DNA of 64,000 nt from Klebsiella grimontii. Lineage in GTDB: Bacteria; Pseudomonadota; Gammaproteobacteria; Enterobacterales; Enterobacteriaceae. The notes beneath the pieces are model-generated. The model had not been told where the DNA came from. It saw only the letters and a program-made list of their open reading frames with translations, and did no database searches. The first letter of the stretch is position 1; each line of letters opens with the position of its first letter. Both the position numbers and the translations under genes were made by a program. The stretch lies in NCBI RefSeq assembly GCF_900200035.1, contig NZ_FZTC01000019.1:1-64000 (forward strand). The letters are read 5' to 3'. Positions 36,607-44,586 of the stretch are shown here, piece by piece.

Positions 36607-37308
36607 ATGGATAAATACGAAATCAGACGGCAGCGCTTGCTCTATATCCGCGATAATTTATGCGGCGGCAAAGCCGTTGATGTGGCCCGAACCCTTGGCC
36701 GGGAGCCTTCTTACGTCTCAAGAATGCTCTACCCCGAAGGCAAAAAGCAAAAGAAAAGGATAGCTGACGAGATGGTCGAACTTATTGAATCTTCGTTCAA
36801 TCTTCCCCGCGGATGGATGGACGGTATCACCGGGAATATTGATATTGAGCGAGAACCGGTAGAGGATTCGCCACAGATGCCATATGTCATTGAGGTTCTG
36901 GATGCCCAGGCCAGCGCCGGGCCGGGCTGCATTGTCTCCAGCGAGGTTGATGAAACGGTCAGCAGTATCACCTATGACTCTGCCGGCGCGCTGCGGCTTT
37001 TTGGTAACAGGCCCGCAGAGCATATCAAGGTGATCACCGTATCCGGCGATAGCATGTCCGGCACCATTGAGACCGGTGACTACATTTTTGTCGATGTCTC
37101 GAAAGACTACTTTGAAGGCGACGGCATTTACGTCTTTTCCTTTAAAGGCGCGGTGCTGGTGAAGCGCCTTCAGTTCACGGCGGATGGCCTGCTTGTTCAC
37201 TCGGATAACAGTAAATATGCAGACTGGACGATTGGCGAGAGCCATGAACAGTATCTGAAGATCATTGGTCGCGTGATTTATAGCCACAGCGTTAAACGCT
37301 TCGTTTAA
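36607..37308 (+). CDS. S24-family phage-type repressor (LexA/CI-like)
   Basis: This 233-residue protein has an N-terminal helix-turn-helix (AVDVARTLGREPSYVSRMLY) and a C-terminal S24 self-cleaving domain: likely cleavage site Ala104-Gly105 in ASAGPG, catalytic Ser149 in SGDSMSG and Lys186 in VLVKRL. RecA-stimulated self-cleavage after DNA damage would inactivate it. I chose ATG 36607 because homologous repressors begin MDKYEIRRQR; the ribosome site is weak. It sits at the left end of the bacteriocin island with operators before itself and before the lysis-toxin genes. Confidence 0.8.
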   Translation: MDKYEIRRQRLLYIRDNLCGGKAVDVARTLGREPSYVSRMLYPEGKKQKKRIADEMVELIESSFNLPRGWMDGITGNIDIEREPVEDSPQMPYVIEVLDAQASAGPGCIVSSEVDETVSSITYDSAGALRLFGNRPAEHIKVITVSGDSMSGTIETGDYIFVDVSKDYFEGDGIYVFSFKGAVLVKRLQFTADGLLVHSDNSKYADWTIGESHEQYLKIIGRVIYSHSVKRFV

Positions 37309-37513
37309 AGGCGTGCATTGCCACGCAGGTCGCCATTCGTACTGAGTTCAGCCGATAAGTTTTAACCCGGTATGCCGCGTGTAAGCCGGGTATACCTGCG
37401 TCTTTTCCCGCATAACCCTGCCACACCCCGTTCAGCGCGCTCCCTCGGCCTTTCCGGCTCTTAATGGTGTCGCTGGTCAACAGGTTAAAAAATATCTCTC
37501 ATTTTTCAATGGA

Positions 37514-37574
37514 TTGCGATTTATTCGCCATAAAGTATACCCATGGGTATTTATTTTTAAGTTACCTTAAGGTA
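37514..37574 (+). promoter_or_regulatory. Putative late promoter with operators O3 and O4
   Basis: O3 is ATACCCATGGGTAT (37537-37550) and O4 is TACCTTAAGGTA (37563-37574), both perfect palindromes of the TACC-N4-GGTA type. A candidate promoter TTGCGA (37514-37519), 16 bp, TATACC (37536-37541) overlaps O3, so the S24 repressor bound there would shut off the lysis and bacteriocin genes that follow. The rest of 37309-37735 has a CCCGG/CCGGG hairpin after the repressor gene and no gene. Confidence 0.6.
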
Positions 37575-37735
37575 TTCTTTTTTCATCAACCTGATGTACA
37601 GCACCATCTTGATGATGAAATACAACGATTCCGTACGGAATCTACGTGGCTGAAAGGCCAGCGCCATGACGCAATGTGCTTTGGGGTATAGCCATTAAGG
37701 GTACATACCGCCAAAGCTCATTAAAGGAGACCGCA

Positions 37736-38098
37736 ATGTCCCGTAAAACCGCGTTTAATGGCTCCGCCGCCGGCCGACGCCGCGCGCAGCGCGCCCACTT
37801 ACAAAATCCGCAAACCCTCAGTTCCGATCTCATCCACCGGCCCACGCCTTCCCGCGCTCAGATTCAGGCAAAGGGAGGACACCACACGCCCAGCCGTATT
37901 GAGGATGCATTGCCGATTAAATTTGTTGCGCAAGATATTTTCTGGCAGCGCGAGGAATATAAACGACAGATTGTGCGAGCGACCGTTATTTATCAGCACG
38001 AGTTTGCACACGATTATATAGAACCAGGCAGCTATCTCTGTCAGAGGGCAATTTATGCGCTTGGTTTGCAAAGAAGAAAGAAAGTAACGGCGAGGTAA
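37736..38098 (+). CDS. Basic protein of unknown function, first gene of the bacteriocin operon
   Basis: I do not recognise this 120-residue protein. The N-terminus is strongly basic (MSRKTAFNGSAAGRRRAQRA), the middle is AT-coded (PIKFVAQDIFWQREEYKRQI), and the end is basic again (LGLQRRKKVTAR). AAAGGAG 7 bp before the ATG gives a strong start. Its place right behind the repressed promoter suggests a regulator of the late genes (antiterminator- or activator-like) or an RNA- or DNA-binding protein. That is inference from position and charge only. Confidence 0.55.
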   Translation: MSRKTAFNGSAAGRRRAQRAHLQNPQTLSSDLIHRPTPSRAQIQAKGGHHTPSRIEDALPIKFVAQDIFWQREEYKRQIVRATVIYQHEFAHDYIEPGSYLCQRAIYALGLQRRKKVTAR

Positions 38099-38174
38099 CG
38101 CCTCAGTGCCAGGCAAAATGACCCTGCGCTTCGTTATTTACCATCATTACTCATAGTGAAAGAAGGGAGGGTAT

Positions 38175-38567
38175 ATGTCCGATCCTATTTCCGGTACGTC
38201 GATAATTATTGCGGGTGGATTAATGGGCGCCGGTATGTTTGGCCTGGTGACAGGTATTGATTATGGCGTTGTATTTGGCGCGTTTGCTGGCGCGGTATTT
38301 TATGTGGCGACGGCGGTTAATATAACGCGTTTTAGACTAGTGGCCTATTTTATGACGTCCTTCATTGTTGGTGTCCTGGGCGCCGGGCTAATTGGGACAA
38401 AGTTGGCTATCTGGACAGGATATAGTGATAGACCGTTAGATGCGTTAGGTGCCGTACTGATATCGGCGCTGATTATTAAGATACTTACCTTTCTGAATAA
38501 TCAGGATCTCAGCGACCTGTATAAAATACTCACCCGCAACAACAATGGGCGCCCGAATGGAAAATGA
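38175..38567 (+). CDS. Holin-like membrane protein
   Basis: This 130-residue protein has about four hydrophobic segments (IIIAGGLMGAGMFGLVTGI, GVVFGAFAGAVFYVATAV, LVAYFMTSFIVGVLGAGLIG, LGAVLISALIIKILTFL) and a hydrophilic C-terminal tail, like putative phage holins of the LydA/P2-like group. GGGAGG precedes the ATG. Holins form the inner-membrane lesions through which endolysin escapes. It overlaps the next small membrane protein gene by about 11 bp. Confidence 0.7.
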   Translation: MSDPISGTSIIIAGGLMGAGMFGLVTGIDYGVVFGAFAGAVFYVATAVNITRFRLVAYFMTSFIVGVLGAGLIGTKLAIWTGYSDRPLDALGAVLISALIIKILTFLNNQDLSDLYKILTRNNNGRPNGK

Positions 38568-38829
38568 TCTTCCTGCGCTGGTAAACGCAACGCTCTGCGC
38601 TTTTATTACCCTAAGCTTGATGTTTTATCGGCGCGTCCGGCACCGAAGGTATCGACCATGGATATCGTATACGGCATATTTGCTGGTCATCACTTATGCC
38701 AGCATACCGTTTCGTTATCTCTTCGGCTTGTATACCTCGACCCACTGGTTGGTTGTTACCGTGAATTTTTTTGTCTTTATTGCCGTGTTCCTGGTGAGAG
38801 GGAATATCGCGCATTTAATCGATAAATGA
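38557..38829 (+). CDS. Second holin/antiholin-like membrane protein
   Basis: This protein of about 90 residues has three membrane segments (ALVNATLCAFITLSLMFY, WISYTAYLLVITYASI, WLVVTVNFFVFIAVFL) separated by the very basic loop RRVRHRRYRP. It is of the small phage-holin type that often accompanies a first holin in lysis cassettes, possibly as antiholin. The start may be 38557 (MENDLPAL) or 38545; neither has a clear ribosome site, so translation is probably coupled to the preceding gene. Confidence 0.65.
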   Translation: MENDLPALVNATLCAFITLSLMFYRRVRHRRYRPWISYTAYLLVITYASIPFRYLFGLYTSTHWLVVTVNFFVFIAVFLVRGNIAHLIDK

Positions 38830-38836
38830 GGAATAG

Positions 38837-39379
38837 ATGAATAAAGATGAGATTTTTAATGCCATTCTGGAAAAGGAGGGCGGTTATGTAAATCATGCTG
38901 ATGATAGCGGTGGGCCGACAAACTGGGGGATTACTCAAGTCACCGCGCGGGCTCATGGTTATGATGGCGATATGCAAAAACTGACGCGCCAGCAGGCGCT
39001 GGATATTCTCAACGCTGACTACTGGATTGCGCCCCGGTTCGATCATGTTGCTGAAATATCTACCGCGATCGCTGAAAAACTGTGTGATGCCGGGGTTAAT
39101 ATGGGGCCTGTTCTACCCGGTAAATGGCTTCAACGCTGGTTAAATGCGTTTAATCATCGTGGGGCATTTTATCCGGATCTTATGATCGATGGTGTAATAG
39201 GGCCCAGAACTTTAAATGCCTTGAGCCATTATCTTATTCGCAGAGGAAACGAAGGAGAGCTTGTACTGTTACGGGCATTAAACTGTAGTCAAGGGCAGTA
39301 TTATCTGGAGCTGGCTGAAAGAAATGATGCCAATGAATCGTTTATCTATGGCTGGTTGCGAACGCGAGTATCTATGTAG
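38837..39379 (+). CDS. Endolysin, glycoside hydrolase family 108
   Basis: This 180-residue protein has the GH108 signature EKEGGYVNHADDSGGPTNWG near the N-terminus, with the catalytic glutamate in EGGY, and a C-terminal peptidoglycan-binding-type part (DLMIDGVIGPRTLNALSHYL). Such N-acetylmuramidases cut the glycan strand; family examples are phage endolysins such as that of N4. There is no signal peptide, so the holins must let it out. GAGGAATAG before the ATG. No spanin (Rz/Rz1) genes follow. Confidence 0.82.
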   Translation: MNKDEIFNAILEKEGGYVNHADDSGGPTNWGITQVTARAHGYDGDMQKLTRQQALDILNADYWIAPRFDHVAEISTAIAEKLCDAGVNMGPVLPGKWLQRWLNAFNHRGAFYPDLMIDGVIGPRTLNALSHYLIRRGNEGELVLLRALNCSQGQYYLELAERNDANESFIYGWLRTRVSM

Positions 39380-39607
39380 TTTCTACTTTATTAATTTAAT
39401 CATTTCAGTAATCGAAATCTGGAGAAATTGAATGTGTATACATCTAATGATTTATCCCTCTCAATGTTTTCTAGAATGAGCGTGACGGGTAATTAATTAA
39501 ATGAATTGCAATCAGGTGTTAATGGAGTAATCCAAGTGGAAGTGCTGGATAAATATATTCAGCTATTTATACAGTAAGTAATTAAATCATCGATAAGGAA
39601 TATAGAA

Positions 39608-40786
39608 ATGGTTGACCAAAAAAGTAATGCGCAAGTTTTAAATGGCGTTAACGACGATATTTTAGAAATGAAATCATTGACTACATTGCGTAAACGTGTG
39701 GTGACAGATGGTGAGGTCGTTTCTAAATCGCAGAACGCGTTCCGCCTGGCAGGTAGCAAAACGGGAGTCATCTTGCGCAATGACGGGAATGATTTTCACA
39801 CCCTCGTCACCCCGGAAGGGCAGGCGCAAGACGGGCAATGGAATACTCTTCGCCCATTATCCTTTAACCTCAAAAACGGCCGTGTTGCTCTTCGTAATGG
39901 TGTGGATATTTCAGGTGGGGCCATGGTTTCTCACAATGCGGGAGTTTTTACCACATTGACCGGGCCAGATGCGCTTATTAACGGTCAAACCTATGACTCC
40001 GCCCCTATGTATACCGATTTCAAGACTGGCAGCGTCGTTACAAGAATGCTTATGGGGGCTCGGGTTAACGCCGGTCATGATGATTACGGTTTGCTTTCAT
40101 ACCGTGACTGGCATGGTAAGTGGAATGAGCTTCGCGTCCGTCCTAACAATGAACTTGATGCGGGTCAGTATGTTAAACGCAATCCAGACGGATGGTTTGT
40201 CGCGAAAGGTTATCGCCAGATAGATAACAACGCAGCCAGAATAACGAACGGTTTATGCATTCAGGGGGCAGGAGATTTATCCGCAGACCTCTATCACTCG
40301 GAACGTATTGGCCAGCATCATTTTCTCGGCCTACATGTGGCCAACGGTGGCGCGCAGGGCTGGTATGAGTTCCGTAATGATGGTCATGCCTATACTAATG
40401 GCGCCTGGCACAGCAGTTCTGACGCACGTATGAAAACCCAGGTTGAAAAAATCGATAATGCGTTTGAAAAACTGAATCGCATCAGTGGTTACACCTACCT
40501 GAAGCAGGGGGTTAGCGAAGCTGGCGTTATCGCGCAAGAGGTGGAGGCTGTTCTACCTCAAACCGTCTCTCGGACTGAAGTGATTTTAAACGATGGCCGT
40601 GTGCTGAAGGATGCCCTCAGCCTAAATATTAACGGGGTAGTAGCACTTCTTATTGAGGCTCTGAAGGAAGAACGTCAGGCTCGTCTGGAAGACAAAGCTC
40701 TGATGCTGCAAGAACAGGAATCGCGAACAGATATTGACCAGCGTCTGGCCGATCTGGAGCTCCGCGACGGACAGGAGACAGAATGA
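39608..40786 (+). CDS. Phage tail-fibre-like protein with C-terminal S74 chaperone
   Basis: This 392-residue protein has a repetitive receptor-binding body (GVILRNDGNDFHTLVTPEGQ, GGAMVSHNAG, WHGKWNELRVRPNN) and a C-terminal intramolecular chaperone of peptidase family S74: HSSSDARMKTQVEKIDNAFE at about residues 267-286, with the self-cleavage serine, then EAGVIAQEVEAVLPQTV and a long coiled coil. S74 domains fold trimeric fibres and cut themselves off. AAGGAATATAGAA precedes the ATG. Its stop overlaps the start of the toxin gene by 4 bp, so the two are translated together. A fibre without other tail genes is odd. Confidence 0.78.
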   Translation: MVDQKSNAQVLNGVNDDILEMKSLTTLRKRVVTDGEVVSKSQNAFRLAGSKTGVILRNDGNDFHTLVTPEGQAQDGQWNTLRPLSFNLKNGRVALRNGVDISGGAMVSHNAGVFTTLTGPDALINGQTYDSAPMYTDFKTGSVVTRMLMGARVNAGHDDYGLLSYRDWHGKWNELRVRPNNELDAGQYVKRNPDGWFVAKGYRQIDNNAARITNGLCIQGAGDLSADLYHSERIGQHHFLGLHVANGGAQGWYEFRNDGHAYTNGAWHSSSDARMKTQVEKIDNAFEKLNRISGYTYLKQGVSEAGVIAQEVEAVLPQTVSRTEVILNDGRVLKDALSLNINGVVALLIEALKEERQARLEDKALMLQEQESRTDIDQRLADLELRDGQETE

Positions 40787-42642
40787 TGGCTGAAAATCAA
40801 CCGGCACCGCTAACACCAGCTCCTCCAGGAATGGTTTCCCTCGGCGTTAATGCCGACGGTGAAGAGGTGATGACCGTGATTGGCGGGGATGGCGGCGCAG
40901 GCTTTTCTGGCGGGCACGCAAATATTGTTCCTGGTAGCGGCAGTATACTGGCTGACCAGCGCAAGAAGACGCTTTCCCGTCTTCAGGCTGAATGCTCGGC
41001 GGCCATTGAAGCCACCGCAAAATGGTCAACCGAAAATCTGGAAAAAACGATGGCGGCGCAGGCGGAAAGAATCCGTGCCGCTACGGCAGCTCAGCAGTCA
41101 GCAAAGGCATCCCTTGACAGACTCATGCAGCAGTTGAAAGACGTGACGGACAAAGCTCTTCAAAAAGCCAGGTCCGGGCCGAGCGTCACCGACCTTGCAC
41201 ATCAGAACAACCAGGAACTTGCGGCGCTTGGGGAGCAAATTGGCCGTCAAAAAGCACTGAACGAAGCCAGAAAAAAGGCGGAGAGGGAAGCTAAAAAGGC
41301 TGAGGAAACTTATCAGGCCGCACTGCTGGCGCAGGAAGAAGCGCAGCGCCAGCAGGCAGAAGTTGAGCGGGAACTCAAGGAAGCCAGGGCGCATGAGGCC
41401 GCTGCAAAAGCAAAGGCTGAAGCTGACAGGGTTGCGGCGGAGAAAGAGGAAGCTGAACGACTGAAGGCTGAGGAGGCGCAAAAGGCTCTTTTTGCGAAGG
41501 TGGGTATTCAGGGCACCCCGGTTTACACCCAGGAGATGGTAAAAGCTGTCTCCGTTCTGATGTTAAAACCGGGGGTAATATTGCTAAACCGGGCGCCGGG
41601 AATGATACAGATGGCCGCCGTGGCGGTACGGGCACCGGCTGCCCTTCCCGGTGTAGCCAGTGCCGTTATAACGGCTACCGCTGAATTCTCCGGCTGGATT
41701 TCATCAGCCCTCTGGCGGGGTGTTGTGGGCGTGGCAGGAGCCGCCACTGCCACAACGGCTGGTGCCATGGTAGCTGCTGCATCGACGATATTCTTCTCGC
41801 CCCGTGCCGGTGGCGGTAACGACAGTAAGGTTCCCGGGCGTGATATTGAGATAATGGCCGCCCAGGCCCGCCTGTTTACAGCTGGTAAACTGATCATCGA
41901 TCCGGGGATGAAAAGCGTTGACCTGCCGGTGCGTGGATTTATCACCATGGAAATGGATGGGCGCCAGTCTCTGAAACTGGTGAAAACTGGCACAGGCGGC
42001 ATATCTGCCACTGTACCGGTACTGAGTGGCGTACGCGACAAGGCCTCCGGACTTGATAAAATCATGGTACCGGCGGTGGACGGGGCTCCGTCACTGAGCA
42101 TTCTGATCAACCCTGTACCATTTGGTCCCGCTGCGCCATCCCATACCGGCAACAGCACGCCAGTGCCAGTGACGCCGGTTCACACCGGCACGGAAGTAAA
42201 ACAGGCGGACAGTATTGTCACCACCTCACTGCCAGTAGCCGATGTTCCGCCGCTGCAGGACTTCATCTACTGGCAACCTGATGCGACAGGAACCGGCGTT
42301 GAGCCGATTTATGTTATGTTAAGTAGCCTGCCAAAATCAGTTAATCATAAGCACAAGCATTATCCCCCTAAAGGTGTATCCTGGAAGGATATTGTTAATG
42401 CAACAGCTAATGGAGGGAGTGCTAAATTCAAACCAGATGTTAATATTGCTGAAATCGATATCGACGCATGGAAAAATGGGCAAATGACAGCCAAACACCC
42501 AACATGGAAGGTGAAAAAATATGATCATGTAATTGGTGCTTATGCTGGAAAAGAAACCCAGTGGGTTGTTGTTAAAGAGTCTCAGGGGGTTGTTCACTCT
42601 CATCCAATATCGGAGCAAAAAGCCAAGGAGTACATGAAATGA
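40783..42642 (+). CDS. S-type pyocin / klebicin-like bacteriocin
   Basis: This 619-residue toxin is built in blocks: a Gly/Pro-rich N-terminus; a long Ala/Glu/Lys coiled coil (about residues 45-230); a hydrophobic stretch (about 245-345); the Pyocin_S translocation domain (about 345-520, ending DFIYWQPDATGTGVEPIYVM); and a C-terminal cytotoxic domain of about 100 residues starting near NHKHKHYPPKGVSWKDIV. Base composition turns AT-rich at about 42310, exactly at that last boundary. I cannot assign the toxic domain; it is not the colicin E3, E5 or DNase HNH type by visible motifs. The arrangement matches the phage-associated klebicins. Confidence 0.82.
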   Translation: MMAENQPAPLTPAPPGMVSLGVNADGEEVMTVIGGDGGAGFSGGHANIVPGSGSILADQRKKTLSRLQAECSAAIEATAKWSTENLEKTMAAQAERIRAATAAQQSAKASLDRLMQQLKDVTDKALQKARSGPSVTDLAHQNNQELAALGEQIGRQKALNEARKKAEREAKKAEETYQAALLAQEEAQRQQAEVERELKEARAHEAAAKAKAEADRVAAEKEEAERLKAEEAQKALFAKVGIQGTPVYTQEMVKAVSVLMLKPGVILLNRAPGMIQMAAVAVRAPAALPGVASAVITATAEFSGWISSALWRGVVGVAGAATATTAGAMVAAASTIFFSPRAGGGNDSKVPGRDIEIMAAQARLFTAGKLIIDPGMKSVDLPVRGFITMEMDGRQSLKLVKTGTGGISATVPVLSGVRDKASGLDKIMVPAVDGAPSLSILINPVPFGPAAPSHTGNSTPVPVTPVHTGTEVKQADSIVTTSLPVADVPPLQDFIYWQPDATGTGVEPIYVMLSSLPKSVNHKHKHYPPKGVSWKDIVNATANGGSAKFKPDVNIAEIDIDAWKNGQMTAKHPTWKVKKYDHVIGAYAGKETQWVVVKESQGVVHSHPISEQKAKEYMK

Positions 42643-42938
42643 GTATCAATCGTATAGATATAGATTTCAAAGGTGGAGTGGTGACTGATGATACATTATT
42701 TATCACGGATTTCGATGGTCCAGTAGGCTATATTGATGAAGATATATTATTAGTTGAGTATCCAAATGATTTTTCAGTAGATGTGTCATTCCACGAAGGT
42801 TCAAATAATTTAAGTGTCAACGTGATATGTGGGAGCAATTGGGAGGCGCCTGTATACAGAAAATTTATAGGACTTCGTGATAAAGCAGGATTGCTGAAGT
42901 CAATCAGGGAAGCCGTTGATATTGCTGTTAAAAGCTAG
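42639..42938 (+). CDS. Putative bacteriocin immunity protein
   Basis: This 99-residue acidic protein (MSINRIDIDFKGGVVTDDTL, FDGPVGYIDEDILLVEYPND) overlaps the toxin stop by 4 bp (ATGA), the standard arrangement for cognate immunity genes. It is AT-rich like the toxin's C-terminal domain, so both were probably exchanged together. I do not recognise the family; assignment rests on position, size and charge. Confidence 0.7.
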   Translation: MSINRIDIDFKGGVVTDDTLFITDFDGPVGYIDEDILLVEYPNDFSVDVSFHEGSNNLSVNVICGSNWEAPVYRKFIGLRDKAGLLKSIREAVDIAVKS

Positions 42939-43751
42939 ATTTGGTTATATACGGGGCTGTACATACGTTCTGTGTAACTGCCTTTTCTTAGCAGTGGCCG
43001 TTCAGGCGGTCACTGAATTCGATAATAAAGCAACCTGGCGCTCTTCGCTGGCACCTCTGCAGCATCTTCCATTTATGTCATACCATTAGAATTGGGGCAG
43101 GGCTGAAAGCAGGTGGGGATTTATTACCGGCATACAGGATGGGCACCGGTCTCTAAACCTTGAGAAAAAAGCGTACACATCCGCAATGGCTATTTCTGAT
43201 TGCCTGTGTGGCTGGGCCGAATGGATTTCTTGATACGAAATAAAACATCTATTAGCAGAACATATTATATAGCGTTGCCATAACAACTAGTGGTCACTGA
43301 GGTAGTATTTACCAAATAGTATTAATAAGCAACTGATTCATATCAAATATTCTGATAAGACATTTCAGCATTTTGATAAAACAGGTGATTAATATTATCG
43401 TTGATTAATCCATCAAAATAACGCAGGTCGTTAATTTTAACTAAGGATGAAGATATGCAATTCATAAAAATATCGGCCCCTGCTTTATGAATAGTGCTAT
43501 CGCGGAGGAAATCTTCTTGCACAACAAAGCACTACATCTTTTACTGTCGGGCAACTATTGCCTCATTATGATGCTTTTCAGTCGTACAGAGATGAATGTG
43601 CTTATGCTGAGAGGCTTCTGACGCCAAAAAAATTTGCTAATAAATGTTAATACAGCGCATAAATACGTACTTCGCCTCTCGACGCGGCGCGCTGAGCTGC
43701 CTATTATCCTTAGGCTTGTTCATTTTAAGATGTATCTGAGGGGGAGAGAAG
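42939..43751. other. 813-bp degraded region at the right end of the island
   Basis: No intact gene is visible. At 42993-43016 there is a hairpin (CAGTGGCCG / CGGTCACTG). Around 43090-43230 two + frames carry short protein-like pieces (IGAGLKAGGDLLPAYRMGTG, then in another frame LNLEKKAYTSAMAISDCLCG) as if one gene had been broken by a frameshift. The last 100 bp should hold the ydbJ promoter. Confidence 0.4.
43456..43650 (+). pseudogene. Decayed small gene
   Basis: An ATG at 43456 with AAGGATG upstream starts MQFIKISAPAL and stops at once. In another frame the sequence goes on as GGNLLAQQSTTSFTVGQLLP and then HYDAFQSYRDECAYAERLLT up to a stop at 43648-43650. This looks like one gene of about 60 codons broken by at least one frameshift and a stop codon. 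Family unknown; probably a leftover of the phage-like island. Confidence 0.35.
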
Positions 43752-44024
43752 ATGCGAGCTGCGTTTTTAGTGGGATGTGCTGCGCTGTTACTGTCGGCGT
43801 GTAGTAGTCATGATGAGCCTGTTCAGCAGGCGACGGCGGCGCACGTGTCGCCCGGGATGCGCGCCGCGATGAGCAGCTCCGGCCAGGCAAACTGCGCCAT
43901 GGTTGGCGGCTCGTTATCGGTAGCCCGCCAGCTTGATGGCTCCGCTATCGGCATGTGCGCCTTACCGAACGGCAAGCGCTGCAGCGAGCAGGCGCTGGCA
44001 GGCGGAAGCTGCGGTAACTATTAA
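43752..44024 (+). CDS. ydbJ: DUF333 lipoprotein YdbJ
   Basis: This 90-residue lipoprotein (MRAAFLVGCAALLLSACSSH, lipobox LSAC) matches E. coli YdbJ closely: VQQATAAHVSPGMRAAMSSS, GQANCAMVGGSLSVARQLDG, MCALPNGKRCSEQALAGGSC. Function unknown. Its stop overlaps the end of convergent hslJ by 4 bp. In E. coli it lies directly beside ydbK; here the bacteriocin island has come between. Confidence 0.88.
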   Translation: MRAAFLVGCAALLLSACSSHDEPVQQATAAHVSPGMRAAMSSSGQANCAMVGGSLSVARQLDGSAIGMCALPNGKRCSEQALAGGSCGNY

Positions 44025-44461
44025 TTCATCAGGTCGGCGAGCTTATATACCAGCGTCTGGTCGGCGGTCGCCAGCGTCAGCTGCGTTTCCGTCAGGTCGA
44101 CCTGCGCGCCTTCGCGCAGCATTTTGCTCAGCGTGGCGTCCAGCGTATTCAGCTGCGGGTCCGTGCAGAGCATGCGGGTCATCGCCAGCTCTTCAACCTT
44201 CAGCTCGCCGTCGGAAACTTTGCCCGTGCCGCTGAAGCGGTTGCACATATTGCCTGAAACATACATCTTGCCCGTAATAGGCATCTTTTCGCCGAAGCTC
44301 AGCTCCTGCGGCTTGTCCGCGGCATTCAGCGGCTGCCCGTTAACGCTGGTCAGCACAAACCGATGGTGCTGAAGCTGTTCCGCCCTGGTCGAAACCTTGC
44401 TGTTATAAACGCAGCCCGATAGCAACATTCCCACCGCCAGCAGCGCAGCATACTTGTTCAT
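44021..44461 (-). CDS. hslJ: Heat-inducible lipoprotein HslJ (META domain)
   Basis: This 146-residue lipoprotein (MNKYAALLAVGMLLSGCVYN, lipobox LLSGC) has the META domain: QLQHHRFVLTSVNGQPLNAA, MYVSGNMCNRFSGTGKVSDG, LAMTRMLCTDPQLN. HslJ is a heat-shock outer-membrane-associated protein linked to novobiocin resistance in E. coli. It lies downstream of ldhA in the same direction. Confidence 0.9.
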   Translation of the reverse strand: MNKYAALLAVGMLLSGCVYNSKVSTRAEQLQHHRFVLTSVNGQPLNAADKPQELSFGEKMPITGKMYVSGNMCNRFSGTGKVSDGELKVEELAMTRMLCTDPQLNTLDATLSKMLREGAQVDLTETQLTLATADQTLVYKLADLMN

Positions 44462-44546
44462 TTAATCTCCATGAATATTTATCGTATTAATAAATGAAGG
44501 GGATTGTAACTTTATCGCAGGCGATTTCTGTGAGGATTATCTGAAT

Positions 44547-44570
44547 GTGCCCCCCGCCATGGGGGAGCAC
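44547..44570. terminator. GC-rich hairpin between ldhA and hslJ
   Basis: Stem GTGC-CCCCC / GGGGG-A-GCAC with one bulged A and a 5-base loop, 16 bp after the ldhA stop. No T-tract follows in the minus direction, so termination is uncertain. Confidence 0.4.
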
Positions 44571-44586
44571 AAAAGGGAAAGGAATA

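Noticed and set aside
37309-37735. LexA box controlling the bacteriocin operon, as for colicins
   Set aside because: Near-matches such as CTG...CAG at about 37600 have wrong spacing (5 bases instead of 10). The repressor operators explain control better.
40783-42642. Toxic domain of colicin E3, E5, or HNH DNase type
   Set aside because: The C-terminal 100 residues show no HH-x-N-H/HNH pattern and no resemblance to the E3 or E5 endings that I can recall, so no activity was assigned.
36532-42938. Complete prophage or contractile tailocin
   Set aside because: There are no capsid, terminase, integrase, sheath, baseplate or tape-measure genes. Only repressor, lysis, fibre and toxin genes remain, which fits a bacteriocin island better.
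43086-43286. 66-codon minus-strand frame
   Set aside because: Lies in the degraded region, has no ribosome site and no protein-like pattern. The + strand traces in the same region look more coding-like.
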